Numbered from the stretch's first letter, positions 18,588 to 28,129 are shown. The stretch is 64,000 nucleotides of DNA from Pasteurella skyensis (GCF_013377295.1 NZ_CP016180.1:1798001-1862000); one strand, 5' to 3'. Program-made: numbers and translations. The notes: generated by a model from the sequence alone, not told the origin.

Positions 18588-20432
18588 ATGGAAAAACAAT
18601 CTCAACTTGAACTCCTTATTACTCAAGGTCGTGAACAAGGTTACTTAACGTTATCAGAAGTGCACGATCACCTACCTGAAGATTTGGTAGATGCTGAGCA
18701 AATAGAAGATATTATCCAAATGATCAATGATATGGGGATAAAAGTACTTGAAAGTGCGCCTGATACAGATGATCTAATGCTATCTGAAAATATCACCGAT
18801 GAAGATATTGTAGAAGAAGCAACCAAAGTACTGTCAACTGTTGAATCTGAACTGGGACGTACTACAGATCCTGTTCGTATGTATATGCGAGAAATGGGAA
18901 CTGTTGAGCTACTTACTCGTGAGGGTGAAATTGATATCGCAAAACGTATTGAAGAAGGTATCAATGAGGTTCAATGTGCAATTGCCGAATATCCTGAAGC
19001 ATTAACTAACTTAATCGCCTGCTATGAGCAAGTCGAAGAAGGTACAATGCGAATTACGGATATTATTACCGCATTTATTGAGCCTGATATTGAAGAAAGT
19101 GAAGAAGATAAGGTCTTTCTAGAAATAGAGGATGATGAAACACCTGATGATATTGATGTTGATGAGAGTGACGATGAAGAAGAAGAAGAAGAGGATGATG
19201 ATAGCGCTGATGATGAAGGTGGTATTGATCCTGAATTAGCACGTCAAAAATTCTATGCATTACGTGATCAGCATCAAAAAGCAATTTTAACTGTTCAAAA
19301 ATACGGTAGAACCAATAAAAAATCAAAAGAACAATTAAAAATACTTTCTGATATTTTCCGTGAATTCCGCTTAGTACCAAAACAATTTGATTTGCTTGTT
19401 GCTCAAATGCGTACCATTATGAAACAGGTACGTAAAGAAGAACGTCAAATTCAACGTTTAGTGGTTGAATATTCAAAAATGCCTAAAGGTGCCTTTTTAA
19501 AAGCATTTCAAGGACATGAAACCACAGATGCTTGGTTAGTCAAAGCGATTAATGCAGAAAAACATTATTCAGAAAAACTTGCCAATTATGCGGATAAAAT
19601 TCGTGTTAATATTGAGAATTTAAAACAAATTGAAGAACAAACTGGATTAACCATTAAACAAATTCGAGTTATTGGTGGACGTATTTCTGAGGGTGAGTTA
19701 AAAGCTCGTCGAGCAAAAACAGAAATGATTGAAGCAAACCTACGTCTTGTTATTTCTATCGCTAAAAAATACACCAATCGAGGGTTACAATTCTTAGATT
19801 TAATTCAAGAAGGTAATATTGGTTTGATGAAAGCAGTAGATAAGTTTGAATATCGTCGTGGGTATAAATTCTCAACTTATGCAACTTGGTGGATTCGTCA
19901 GGCTATTACTCGCTCAATTGCCGATCAAGCTCGTACGATCCGTATCCCTGTACATATGATTGAGACCATTAATAAATTAAATCGAATCTCTCGTCAGTGC
20001 TTACAAGAAATGGGACGTGATGCAACACCAGAAGAATTAGCTGAAAAAATGGGGATGCCTGAAGATAAAATACGTAAAGTATTAAAAATCTCTAAAGAAC
20101 CAATTTCAATGGAAACACCTGTAGGTGATGACGATGATTCACATTTAGGCGATTTCATAGAAGATACTGCACTGGCTCAGCCTCTTGACTCGGCAACATC
20201 TGAAAGCTTACGTTTAGCTACTGGTGGAGTATTAGAAGGCTTAACGCCTCGTGAAGCGAAAGTATTACGTATGCGTTTTGGTATTGATATGAATACCGAC
20301 CATACTTTAGAAGAAGTAGGAAAACAATTTGATGTAACACGTGAGCGTATCCGTCAAATTGAAGCAAAAGCACTGCGTAAACTTCGCCATCCAAGCCGTT
20401 CTGAAACTTTACGTAGTTTCTTAGATGAATAA
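18588..20432 (+). CDS. rpoD: RNA polymerase sigma-70 factor
   Basis: 614 residues from the ATG at 18588 ([19 protein letters not shown]), which aligns with the usual RpoD start; the GTG at 18576 would add four residues. Region 1.1, region 1.2 ([21 protein letters not shown]), an acidic non-conserved insert (about 180-210), region 2 ([38 protein letters not shown]) and region 4 ([20 protein letters not shown]) are all intact. Primary sigma factor for housekeeping promoters. An insertion sequence has landed right behind its terminator. Confidence 0.98.
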   Translation: MEKQSQLELLITQGREQGYLTLSEVHDHLPEDLVDAEQIEDIIQMINDMGIKVLESAPDTDDLMLSENITDEDIVEEATKVLSTVESELGRTTDPVRMYMREMGTVELLTREGEIDIAKRIEEGINEVQCAIAEYPEALTNLIACYEQVEEGTMRITDIITAFIEPDIEESEEDKVFLEIEDDETPDDIDVDESDDEEEEEEDDDSADDEGGIDPELARQKFYALRDQHQKAILTVQKYGRTNKKSKEQLKILSDIFREFRLVPKQFDLLVAQMRTIMKQVRKEERQIQRLVVEYSKMPKGAFLKAFQGHETTDAWLVKAINAEKHYSEKLANYADKIRVNIENLKQIEEQTGLTIKQIRVIGGRISEGELKARRAKTEMIEANLRLVISIAKKYTNRGLQFLDLIQEGNIGLMKAVDKFEYRRGYKFSTYATWWIRQAITRSIADQARTIRIPVHMIETINKLNRISRQCLQEMGRDATPEELAEKMGMPEDKIRKVLKISKEPISMETPVGDDDDSHLGDFIEDTALAQPLDSATSESLRLATGGVLEGLTPREAKVLRMRFGIDMNTDHTLEEVGKQFDVTRERIRQIEAKALRKLRHPSRSETLRSFLDE

Positions 20433-20451
20433 TATTTACAGTGAAATACTG

Positions 20452-20480
20452 AAAAACGCCCTAATATTTAGGGCGTTTTT
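20452..20480 (+). terminator. intrinsic terminator of rpoD operon
   Basis: AAAAACGCCCTAA (20452-20464) pairs with TTAGGGCGTTTTT (20468-20480) with a 3-base loop and a T-tract. The T-tract forms part of the target duplication of the adjacent insertion sequence. Confidence 0.88.
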
Positions 20481-20484
20481 TATA

Positions 20485-21574
20485 GGCATAGTAGACAAAA
20501 TAGTTGGTAATTTTGAGGAGCTATGCCCATAGTAGATAAATGAGTTGGTTTTTATTATTTTATAAATAATTACCAACTCCTTTTATTTAGAAAATCTTTT
20601 ATAAACATAATCTTATGGTATTTGGTTAAACCATTATGATTAGATAGTTTTCGTTTAAGTTCTCCAAATAAACTTTCAAGCCTATTTGTTGTTTTTTCTA
20701 TATTTAATTCAGGATATTTTTCAAAAGTAAATAAATAATCCATATTATATTTTAAGCTCCTGTAAGCACTTCTTATATTACGATGTTTAAAAGGATATTT
20801 ACCCTTTTCATTTATTTTATCGGAGCGTTCATTTAAATATTCTTTATGTTTTAAATACCAATAATGTAAATTAATATAGAACTCGTTTTTAGAGCTATTT
20901 TTTAATGTTTTAACTAATATTTTTAGCTCTTTTCCCGCTTCAGATTTAGGGTTCCTTGTTAATTTCCTTATTACATTTGCTATTTGATGAAATTGGCAAA
21001 GTTGTGCAGGCGTATTTAAAAAATCTCTTAATAATCCTCGTCTTCCATCACAAGTAATAGATTGAATAATATAGCCTTTTTCTCTTAATTTATTCATTGC
21101 TAATAGATAATAAAGATTTTTTTCTGTTGTCACAATTTGATGATAAATTACCTTCTTTGATAAAGTGTCCATAAAAACGAGAACACCAAAATTTCGACCA
21201 AAGAAAGTGGTATCCATCATTAAGTTCAATTTATTATTTTGTGGGATATTTAATGGCGTTTTAGGGGCTTTTAAAACATATCTTTGAATAGTTCTAACAG
21301 AGCAATTATATTTAATTGCTAGTTGCTTATAGGTTTGTTTACCTTCTGTGTAATCTAGCCAAATTTGGCTTGAATTTAAGGATTTTTTGAAGGTAAAAGT
21401 TTTATTACAAATAGAGCATTTATAACGTTGAACATTATTTTGGGTACCATATTTGTGAATATTCGTTTTATGACAAAAAGGACAAGTTTTTTATTCATTT
21501 TCAAAAAAGTGGGCTAAAGCACAGTAATATAAAGCTTTAACCCATTTTTTACCAACTATTTTGTCTACTATGCC
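20485..21574. mobile_element. complete insertion sequence, IS256-like with zinc-ribbon transposase
   Basis: A 1,090-bp element bounded by perfect 26-base inverted repeats (GGCATAGTAGACAAAATAGT... at 20485-20510 and its complement at 21549-21574), flanked by an exact 8-bp direct repeat TTTTTATA (20477-20484 and 21575-21582). A second, imperfect copy of the end sequence (CATAGTAGATAAATGAGTTGGT) lies just inside the left end, as expected for subterminal transposase sites. The 8-bp duplication and end length fit the IS256 superfamily or related groups; the family call rests on the transposase pattern and was not searched. Confidence 0.9.
20570..21498 (-). pseudogene. insertion-sequence transposase, frame broken near the N-terminus
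   Basis: Read on the minus strand, ATG 21496-21498 opens MNKKL... in one frame, while the transposase proper (TCPFCHKTNIHKYG..YKCSICNKTFTF, a CxxC...CxxC zinc ribbon, then a helix-turn-helix region SVRTIQRYVLK and the catalytic part MMDTTFFG, CDGRRGLLRDF, TTNRLESLFGELKR) is in the -1 frame. The join is a run of six A; seven would give a single frame of about 310 residues. So it is either a one-base deletion, a sequencing error or a -1 frameshift at the A-AAA-AAC slippery site. The open part from the TTG at 21229 is 219 residues and contains the catalytic core. The likely catalytic acidic residues are the Asp of MMDTTF, the Asp of CDGRRG and a Glu in RLESLFGELK. Confidence 0.75.
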
Positions 21575-21605
21575 TTTTTATATAAATCGGGTTCAAATCG
21601 CAATA

Positions 21606-22133
21606 TTAAAATGACGATGTATCTTGAAATAAACCAACTTTTAAATCTGTTGCAGTATAAATAATCTTACCATCAGCCTCTACTTCACCGTCAGCAACGC
21701 CCATCACTAATTTTCGGTTAATAACCTTTTTTATATTAATACGATAAATCACTTTTTTTGCAGTGGGTAATATTTGCCCTGTAAATTTCACTTCTCCAAC
21801 ACCTAAAGCACGCCCTTTTCCTTTGCCGCCAATCCAACCTAAGAAAAAGCCAACAAGTTGCCACATTGCATCTAAGCCTAAACAACCAGGCATCACTGGA
21901 TCGCCAATAAAATGACATTTAAAAAAAGGTAAATCCGCTTGAACATCTAGTTCTGCCTCAATATATCCTTTTCCAAAAAGACCACCTTGATCTGTTATCT
22001 TGCTAATACGATCTATCATTAACATTGTTGGCGCTGGCAGTTGAGGACCTTCTCTACCAAAAAGCTCACCACGTCCAGAAGCTAATAAATCCTCATAACA
22101 ATAGCTCGATTTAATATTTGATGCCATATTCAT
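21606..22133 (-). CDS. fabA: 3-hydroxydecanoyl-ACP dehydratase/isomerase
   Basis: 175 residues. [20 protein letters not shown] contains the active-site His (H74 with this start) and Asp of the FabA hot-dog fold. The N-terminal [20 protein letters not shown] is highly conserved. FabA makes the cis-3 double bond that starts unsaturated fatty acid synthesis. An alternative ATG two codons in (22127) is equally plausible. A FadR-type operator lies about 90 bases upstream. Together with the Lon-like gene and matP this recreates the E. coli matP-ycbZ-fabA neighbourhood. Confidence 0.96.
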   Translation of the reverse strand: MNMASNIKSSYCYEDLLASGRGELFGREGPQLPAPTMLMIDRISKITDQGGLFGKGYIEAELDVQADLPFFKCHFIGDPVMPGCLGLDAMWQLVGFFLGWIGGKGKGRALGVGEVKFTGQILPTAKKVIYRINIKKVINRKLVMGVADGEVEADGKIIYTATDLKVGLFQDTSSF

Positions 22134-22221
22134 TTCTCATTCCTTATAAACTACTATAATGCGTATTCTAAACTAATACACATAATACCAAATTTTAACA
22201 TCATTCAAGATAGATACATTT

Positions 22222-22234
22222 ATGGTCTGACCAT
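22222..22234. promoter_or_regulatory. FadR-type operator upstream of fabA
   Basis: ATGGTCTGACCAT is a perfect 13-base palindrome matching the TGGTCNGACCA core of FadR sites. It sits about 90 bases before the fabA start, upstream of a plausible -35/-10, which suits FadR acting as an activator of fabA as it does in E. coli. Confidence 0.7.
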
Positions 22235-22238
22235 TAAA

Positions 22239-23855
22239 CTATTTTATCCATTTTTTGCAAATTTTGCTAAACATCGTACCGCTTAAACCCTGTTCTGCTT
22301 CCTGTTCTAAATTATTTTTAATCATAGAAAAAATTGCCTGCTCTGGCTCTTGTTCATTATAAAAAGACTTATTAAATAATAATTCCACTACTTCATAAAT
22401 ATCTGAAACAGCCCAAATAGAAAAGTTTTCTTCCTCCACTGCACTAATAACATCTGATTTTAAACTTAAATGAGACACACAACTTTTAGGAATCACAACT
22501 CCCTGATGTCCCGTCAAGCCTCTTTTCTGACATAACGAAAAGAATCCTTCTATCTTTTGATTTACGCCTCCTACACTCAAAATACGCCCTGATTGATCAA
22601 TTGCCCCTGTTACTGCTATTGATTGTGGTAAAGGCAACTTAGCTAAGCTACTCACTAACACACAAAAAATGGCTAAAGATGAACTGTCCCCATCAATATG
22701 ACCATAAGACTGCTCAAATACCAAAGACGCAGAGAAGGGTAATTGAGTAGGTAATTCTAATAACTGAGATAAACAAGATTCTGCAATCATAATGCCTTTA
22801 GCGTGTATATTTCCCCCTAATTCAACTTTATGTTCAATATCTACAATTTCTCCATCACCTAAACGAGTATTACAACTGATACGTAATGGCTCTCCAAAAG
22901 CATAAGGAACGCCTTCAAATTCGACAATAGAAAGTCCGTTTATCTGTCCTATTTTTTCTTTTTCTGTTTCAATATGAACCTGATTACTTAATATTTCTAA
23001 TTGCGTATAATCACTTAATATCGAAGCCTGTTGTTCTAAAAATTCAAAATAACGACTGATATCGTCAAACTGACTTTCATCAGCATAAAACTGAGCAATA
23101 CCTAAAATATCTTTTTTGATTTGAGTTGGGAAGACTGAAATAAGCTGTTGATTTTCACTTTCTCGAATATAACTATTCAATAATTGCTGTAACCCTCTAT
23201 TTGAAAACGTCTTAGCTGTTAAATTTTGAGCCAAATGTTGAACATAATTTCCCCACAGCGTTAATGATTTTTGATTTAAGGATAATGTTGTTTCAACTTC
23301 TGCATAATTAGCAAATTGGTGTAAACTTTCATCATAATTTACTAGTTCACTAATATCTTGACGAGAACCTGCCAAAATAAGCTTAAAATCCGCCTTAAAT
23401 GAGGGAATACTAGGAATATGTTTATCCGATTCCAAATAATAATAACCAAAAAGTAATGCCTGCTTTAATTTATCCCAAATAGATAAATCTTTCAGTAATG
23501 AATGTATATTTAAAAATAAAACACCCTTTTCGACTTGAGATAATATACTCTCAATGGTTTCTAACTTCTGCTCTTTACCTACGTAATGAAGATAACCAAA
23601 TAGTTGATTACGGTTTAGTTCATTACACACTTTTAGCTTCTGGTTTTTTTGTGTAAAATAAAAAGTAATCTCATCAGTAATTTCAGGTAACACATCGGTT
23701 TTTAACACGAGTAAAGCCCCTGATTTTTGCTGTTGAAATAAGGATAAACTTCGCTGTAAATTAGGTTGAAAATCCAAAAAAGTTACCTTTTCATTATTTA
23801 ATGAAAAATGATGCTCACAAGAGAGTAACTTTGAAGAAAGTGGTATAATTTTCAC
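22239..23855 (-). CDS. Lon-family ATP-independent-looking protease, YcbZ/LonH-like
   Basis: 538 residues. The C-terminal ~200 carry the Lon Ser/Lys protease domain: HIDGDSSSLAIFCVLV with the catalytic Ser and SVGGVNQKIEGFFSLCQKRG with the catalytic Lys. The N-terminal part lacks a clear Walker A motif, as in E. coli YcbZ. The target is unknown. It lies upstream of fabA on the same strand and divergent to matP, the arrangement seen in enterics. Its last codons run through an uptake signal sequence. Confidence 0.85.
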   Translation of the reverse strand: MKIIPLSSKLLSCEHHFSLNNEKVTFLDFQPNLQRSLSLFQQQKSGALLVLKTDVLPEITDEITFYFTQKNQKLKVCNELNRNQLFGYLHYVGKEQKLETIESILSQVEKGVLFLNIHSLLKDLSIWDKLKQALLFGYYYLESDKHIPSIPSFKADFKLILAGSRQDISELVNYDESLHQFANYAEVETTLSLNQKSLTLWGNYVQHLAQNLTAKTFSNRGLQQLLNSYIRESENQQLISVFPTQIKKDILGIAQFYADESQFDDISRYFEFLEQQASILSDYTQLEILSNQVHIETEKEKIGQINGLSIVEFEGVPYAFGEPLRISCNTRLGDGEIVDIEHKVELGGNIHAKGIMIAESCLSQLLELPTQLPFSASLVFEQSYGHIDGDSSSLAIFCVLVSSLAKLPLPQSIAVTGAIDQSGRILSVGGVNQKIEGFFSLCQKRGLTGHQGVVIPKSCVSHLSLKSDVISAVEEENFSIWAVSDIYEVVELLFNKSFYNEQEPEQAIFSMIKNNLEQEAEQGLSGTMFSKICKKWIK

Positions 23856-23941
23856 AGATTTGCCTCAATATAAAAATTTGATTTATTATAACGTTATTTT
23901 CGCTATACTGCCGTATAAATTATCAATAAAGGATTAAATGA

Positions 23942-24388
23942 ATGAGATACCAAAGATTAGAGATCCAAGAAGCTAACTGGAAATGGCAATATTTACTAAA
24001 AAAACATCAATTAGGTGAACCAATTACAAAACATCAGGAACACAGCCTAATTGAATTAAAAATCCAGCTTCTCACTACATTACAAAACTCCCCTGAAGAA
24101 ATTGAGCAGTGGATTAAAGCTGAAATGACACCTGAACAACGGAAAAAAATGCGTCAATCCGTTCGAGCGAAAAGAAAACGTTTTTTTAATTCAGAAAAAC
24201 AAACAACAAAAAAGAAATCTATCGATCTTGAGTTTTCAAGTTGGCTACGTCTTTCAAAAAAATCAAAAGAATTAGAAATGACACTCTCACAAACGATTGA
24301 ACACTTAATTGAAGAAGCTGATAATAAGAAAATTTATACTGAGCAAATTTCAAAAATGAAACAAAATCTAAAAGATTTATTAAAATAA
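23942..24388 (+). CDS. matP: macrodomain Ter protein MatP
   Basis: 148 residues. MRYQRLEIQEANWKWQYLLKKH, QSVRAKRKRFFNSEKQ, KKKSIDLEFSSWLRLS and the C-terminal TLSQTIEHLIEEADNK line up with E. coli MatP: a four-helix bundle, a ribbon-helix-helix DNA-binding region and a coiled-coil tail. MatP binds matS sites and condenses the replication terminus region. I saw no matS consensus (GTGACRNYGTCAC) in this window, as expected if the window is not Ter. Confidence 0.93.
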   Translation: MRYQRLEIQEANWKWQYLLKKHQLGEPITKHQEHSLIELKIQLLTTLQNSPEEIEQWIKAEMTPEQRKKMRQSVRAKRKRFFNSEKQTTKKKSIDLEFSSWLRLSKKSKELEMTLSQTIEHLIEEADNKKIYTEQISKMKQNLKDLLK

Positions 24389-24472
24389 GCGGTAAGATTT
24401 TAATTATTTTTTGCAAATTTTTCTTAATATCTATCCGCTATCTCATTGATTAATATAATTCTTTATAAATAA

Positions 24473-24501
24473 AAAATGCGAACCTTTAAAGTTCGCATTT
24501 T
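24473..24501. terminator. bidirectional terminator between matP and tal
   Basis: AAAATGCGAAC (24473-24483) pairs with GTTCGCATTTT (24491-24501); A-rich before and T-rich after, so it can serve both convergent genes. Confidence 0.8.
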
Positions 24502-24522
24502 CTCAATTAAACAAATTCCAAA

Positions 24523-25473
24523 TTAAAGTTTTTCAACTAGCATTGCTTCTAATTTTTCAATATCTATCGCAAATTTACGAATCCCTTCTGCCAATTTTTC
24601 AACTGCCATTGGATCTTGATTATGCTCCCAATAGAATTCAGCTTCTGTCATTGGTTCTGGGCGAGCTTTCACTTCACCCGTGAATGCCAATTTACGTGGT
24701 AATTCTGCATTCGATTCGCTTAACTCTTTTAATAGAGGAGGCGCGATAGTTAAACGATCACAACCCGCTAATTCTGTAATTTCACCGATATTACGGAAAC
24801 TTGCGCCCATAACAATAGTGTTATAGCCGTGTTCTTTATAATAATTGTAGATTGAAGTCACTGAAATGACGCCAGGATCTTCAGCTGGTGCATATTCTTG
24901 TTTATCTGAATTTGCTTTGTACCAATCTAAGATACGACCAACGAAAGGTGAGATTAAGTAAGCACCTGCTTCTGCACACGCACGAGCCTGAGCTTGTGAG
25001 AAAAGTAACGTTAAATTACAGTTAATCCCTTCTTTTTCTAGGACTTCTGCCGCTTTAATACCTTGCCAAGTTGAAGCAACTTTAATTAAAATACGATCAT
25101 TACTGATACCAGCTTCATTGTATAAACGAATTAATTTACGTGCTTTTTCAATCGTTTTTTCCGTATCATAAGAAAGACGAGCATCTACTTCTGTTGAAAT
25201 ACGCCCTTTAACCACTTTTAAAATTTCTAAGCCAATATTTACAGCTAATTTATCTTCAGCATCAATTAGTTGCTGTTTCTTATCACTACTTTTTGATTTT
25301 GCGTAAGCTATTGCTTCATCAATTAATGATGCATATTGAGGGAGTGCTGATGCACTTAAAATTAATGATGGATTTGTTGTCGCATCTTCTGGTTGATATG
25401 TTTTAATTGCTTCGATATCGCCAGTATCCGCAACAACAACTGTCATCTCTCTTAAATTGTCTAATTGACTCAT
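24523..25473 (-). CDS. tal: transaldolase
   Basis: 316 residues from [19 protein letters not shown], which has AGGAG upstream. A longer frame to 25566 runs through the promoter and CRP site and is rejected. [22 protein letters not shown] with the Schiff-base Lys (K131) and [16 protein letters not shown] are class I transaldolase motifs. It exchanges dihydroxyacetone units between sedoheptulose 7-phosphate and glyceraldehyde 3-phosphate in the pentose phosphate pathway; rpe of the same pathway is at 32.5 kb. A perfect CRP site suggests catabolite control. Confidence 0.97.
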   Translation of the reverse strand: MSQLDNLREMTVVVADTGDIEAIKTYQPEDATTNPSLILSASALPQYASLIDEAIAYAKSKSSDKKQQLIDAEDKLAVNIGLEILKVVKGRISTEVDARLSYDTEKTIEKARKLIRLYNEAGISNDRILIKVASTWQGIKAAEVLEKEGINCNLTLLFSQAQARACAEAGAYLISPFVGRILDWYKANSDKQEYAPAEDPGVISVTSIYNYYKEHGYNTIVMGASFRNIGEITELAGCDRLTIAPPLLKELSESNAELPRKLAFTGEVKARPEPMTEAEFYWEHNQDPMAVEKLAEGIRKFAIDIEKLEAMLVEKL

Positions 25474-25551
25474 TCTTAAATTCTCCTGTGAATATAAATG
25501 TAACGTAACCTGTATATAATACAGCAATCTATCAAAAAATGGATCGTATTT

Positions 25552-25567
25552 TGTGATCAATTTCACA
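25552..25567. promoter_or_regulatory. CRP-cAMP binding site upstream of tal
   Basis: TGTGATCAATTTCACA matches TGTGA-N6-TCACA exactly. It lies 79 bases before the tal ATG, the same distance as the site ahead of the PTS operon at 8877. Confidence 0.85.
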
Positions 25568-25611
25568 AATAGGTATTTCCGTTTATAATTCCTGTCATTA
25601 TCATCATAACT

Positions 25612-26814
25612 CTATTCTAATATTTTTCCTTTTAATTCAGGAATAAGCCATAATGTTGCTATCATATCAATAATATAAATTGTTGCAAGAAAACCGATCG
25701 CAATTGAAAAAGAGTAAGTAGATATAATTGCACCAACTACAACAGGACCTAATCCACCAACAGCACGCCCAATATTGAACAGTACATTTTGAGCAGTTGC
25801 TCTTGCCGCTGTTGGATAAGCCTCAGCCATTAAAGCACCGTAGCCCCCCATCATTCCATTAACAAACATTCCTAAGAAAACACCAGCAATAAGCATCATA
25901 TTTGGGTCATTTAATTGTGAATAAGTTACCACCGTAATTGCAGCACCTAGTTGAAAAAATAAGAAGGTTGGTTTTCGTCCAATTTTATCAGCAAAATAGC
26001 CAAAAATCCAAATTCCTAACATCATCCCACCTACAGTAAATGCTGTCCAAACACCTGATTTTGTTAAAGAAAAACCTAATTTATTTGCGAGAAAATTAGG
26101 TAGCCATATCATAATACCGTAATAACCAAAATTTTGAACAGAAGTAAGTACAATAATACCTAGACTCATTTTTGTTGTTGATCTATCTTTTATCAATAAA
26201 CGAAATGCATCTAGTTTCTTCACTTCTTTAGAAGAGTTTTGAACAAAAATTTCTGGTTCGTGTAAACGAAGACGTAAAAACCACGCAACAAAAGCAGGCA
26301 AAATACCCACTAAAAACATTCCACGCCACCCAATATGTGGTAATAATAACGGAGTCAGTAAAACAGCCATCAACACACCCACTTGCCAACCTAAAGCAAC
26401 ATAAGAAGTTGCTTTAGCACGATGTTTCGCTGGCCAACTTTCTGCGGCTAATGCCATACCTATTCCAAACTCACCACCAAGTCCAATGCCTGCAATAGTA
26501 CGATATACTAGTAAATCCGAGTATCCCTGAGCAAAAGCACAGAATCCTGTAAATACCGCAAAAAGAATAATTGTCCAACTTAACACCCTAACTCGCCCAA
26601 AACGATCACTTAATGCCCCAAAGAAGAAACCACCAAAAACCGCACCTGCTAATGTCCAAGTTAATAATGAGCCAGCCTGAGTAGGTGATAGACCTAAATC
26701 AAGTGAGATAGCTGAGAGCATAAAACCTAGAATTAATAAATCAAAGCCATCCATAGCATATCCAACGGCAGAACCTAAAACCGCCTTCCAACCGTATGCG
26801 TTATTTTTTGTCAT
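25612..26814 (-). CDS. MFS transporter, organic-acid/metabolite:H+ symporter type
   Basis: 400 residues, 12 predicted membrane segments. The DGFDLLILGFMLSAI start, the loop FGALSDRFGRVRVLSW, RTIAGIGLGGEFGIGMALAAE and the second-half FGYFADKIGRKPTF are typical of the aromatic-acid/metabolite symporter branch of the major facilitator superfamily. The substrate cannot be read from sequence. It lies upstream of tal on the same strand but is separated by 138 bases with a CRP site. Confidence 0.85.
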   Translation of the reverse strand: MTKNNAYGWKAVLGSAVGYAMDGFDLLILGFMLSAISLDLGLSPTQAGSLLTWTLAGAVFGGFFFGALSDRFGRVRVLSWTIILFAVFTGFCAFAQGYSDLLVYRTIAGIGLGGEFGIGMALAAESWPAKHRAKATSYVALGWQVGVLMAVLLTPLLLPHIGWRGMFLVGILPAFVAWFLRLRLHEPEIFVQNSSKEVKKLDAFRLLIKDRSTTKMSLGIIVLTSVQNFGYYGIMIWLPNFLANKLGFSLTKSGVWTAFTVGGMMLGIWIFGYFADKIGRKPTFLFFQLGAAITVVTYSQLNDPNMMLIAGVFLGMFVNGMMGGYGALMAEAYPTAARATAQNVLFNIGRAVGGLGPVVVGAIISTYSFSIAIGFLATIYIIDMIATLWLIPELKGKILE

Positions 26815-26885
26815 TTTTAAACTCCTTCAAGTTATTATCTAAAAAGAAAAGGTTTTGTTTCCATAACCTTGTTTTGAATGTTCAA

Positions 26886-26924
26886 AAAAAAGAGTTGAAA
26901 GACTAAGCCATTCAACTCTTTTTT
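26886..26924 (-). terminator. terminator of the pyrF-OPRT unit
   Basis: A 14-base perfect stem AAAAAAGAGTTGAA / TTCAACTCTTTTTT with an 11-base loop, followed on the minus strand by a T-run. It ends transcripts from 27063 and shields the MFS gene. Confidence 0.8.
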
Positions 26925-27062
26925 GATTTAAAAAATAAATACTTTTTATTACTGTGTATGCAGTAAAGTGAGAAATAAAATATTAATTGATACATATAGA
27001 CCATCTGAAAACACACCTCCATAAATAGAATTTTGCTTAAAATTAACCCCTGTGATTATGGT

Positions 27063-27467
27063 TTAGTCATTTTGCCAAAATAATGGTTCTAAATGTAATA
27101 CTGGTTGAATCCAATCTGGTGTTTCGCCTCTTGCAAAAAGTACGACCCCTTGTAATTTACTAAAACCTTGTTGAGTAATGTCATCTAAAATTTTATCTCT
27201 TGCCTCAAACATTGAGCCACCCGTTGTGAACACATCATCTACAAGTAAGAATGTTTTACTTTCAGGTGTGATATATTTTTCTAAGGCTTTTTGTAATGCA
27301 ACACCGCCACGTGGAATACCATAAACGCCACCAAAGGTGAATTTACGTGAAATTAAAAAAGCAAGTGTATCTAAATCTGATTGACTTAACGCATCACACT
27401 CAATTTTAAAATCAGAAAAACCACCTGAATGCATTTGAAAACGTTGCTGAATAAAAAGATTTGTCAT
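27063..27467 (-). CDS. short orotate phosphoribosyltransferase-like protein
   Basis: 134 residues. FLLVDDVFTTGGSM (73-86) is a type I phosphoribosyltransferase PRPP motif, and MHSGGFSDFKIECDALS recalls the N-terminal substrate region of orotate phosphoribosyltransferase. It is much shorter than PyrE (about 210 residues): the N-terminal hood and part of the core are missing. It might be a compact OPRT-like enzyme as seen in some phages and accessory loci. It follows the pyrF-like gene after 23 bases and shares its attenuated transcript. Whether it makes orotidine monophosphate is inference from context. Confidence 0.75.
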   Translation of the reverse strand: MTNLFIQQRFQMHSGGFSDFKIECDALSQSDLDTLAFLISRKFTFGGVYGIPRGGVALQKALEKYITPESKTFLLVDDVFTTGGSMFEARDKILDDITQQGFSKLQGVVLFARGETPDWIQPVLHLEPLFWQND

Positions 27468-27490
27468 TGTTTACCTCGTAATAAGTTGAA

Positions 27491-28129
27491 TTATGGTTTA
27501 CAAAATTGATGAAAAAGTTGTGTTTGTTGTTTAATATTTTGGGCATTCATAATCGGACGTCCCACCACCATATAATCACAGCCTTGTTTTAATGCTTGCT
27601 GTGGCGTAATACAATTTTGATGATCATCTTTATTCTCAAAGCGAACACCAGGTGTGACTAAGGTTATATCTTGTCCAAAATATTTCCGCATTTCCTTTAA
27701 CATAAAACTTGGGGTAATAAAGCCATTAATCCCACAATTTAAGTTAAGTTCGACTGTTTTTAAGAATGTATTTACATCACCAATATCGCTTGTTAGCGAA
27801 ATAACAGAAAGGGGTTGGCATTGATTATCACAACTTTCTACCACCGCTTTTAGCCCATCACTACTTGATGTTCCCCATACTGTAATCATTTTAAGATTCT
27901 CAAACGTATTGCGATATCCTGTAATGGCACGAGCCATTGTACTTGGAATATCGTGTAGTTTAAAATCTAAAAATAATGGTATATCTTGAATCATTTCTTT
28001 AATAGTATCTGGTTCCATTGAAAAAGGAATATGTCCAAGTTTAACGTGAGAAATCATTGATTTTGTTTGGTCTAAAACCAGAGAGGCTCTTTGAGCATCG
28101 CCAGTATCTAATGAGAGTATAAGCTTCAT
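27491..28129 (-). CDS. pyrF: orotidine 5'-phosphate decarboxylase family protein
   Basis: 212 residues. FLDFKLHDIPSTM supplies the D-K-D catalytic set (D55, K57, D60), and DYMVVGRPIM is the phosphate-gripping loop. It decarboxylates OMP to UMP. The sequence is unlike the usual Pasteurellaceae PyrF (normally VALDF...DLKFHDIPNTVA), lacking the LHA-GG segment, so it may be a divergent or acquired copy. With the OPRT-like gene it would convert orotate to UMP. It is preceded by a leader ORF and terminator (28221-28335) that look like a pyrimidine attenuator. Confidence 0.85.
   Translation of the reverse strand: MKLILSLDTGDAQRASLVLDQTKSMISHVKLGHIPFSMEPDTIKEMIQDIPLFLDFKLHDIPSTMARAITGYRNTFENLKMITVWGTSSSDGLKAVVESCDNQCQPLSVISLTSDIGDVNTFLKTVELNLNCGINGFITPSFMLKEMRKYFGQDITLVTPGVRFENKDDHQNCITPQQALKQGCDYMVVGRPIMNAQNIKQQTQLFHQFCKP

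Noticed and set aside
20542-20579. Inverted repeat GAGTTGGT/ACCAACTC at the transposase 3' end as a separate small element
   Set aside because: It is part of the insertion sequence's subterminal repeats, lying well inside the 26-base ends.
21589-21600. GGTTCAAATC resembling a tRNA T-loop next to the insertion sequence
   Set aside because: No acceptor, D or anticodon arm can be built around it; it is just the fabA 3' flank.
22163-22179. GTATT-N7-AATAC as a FabR site
   Set aside because: Arms of five AT-rich bases are too weak to call; mentioned only as context for the FadR site.
25474-25566. 31-residue N-terminal extension of transaldolase
   Set aside because: It would be translated from the promoter and CRP-site region; [13 protein letters not shown] has its own ribosome site and matches family starts.
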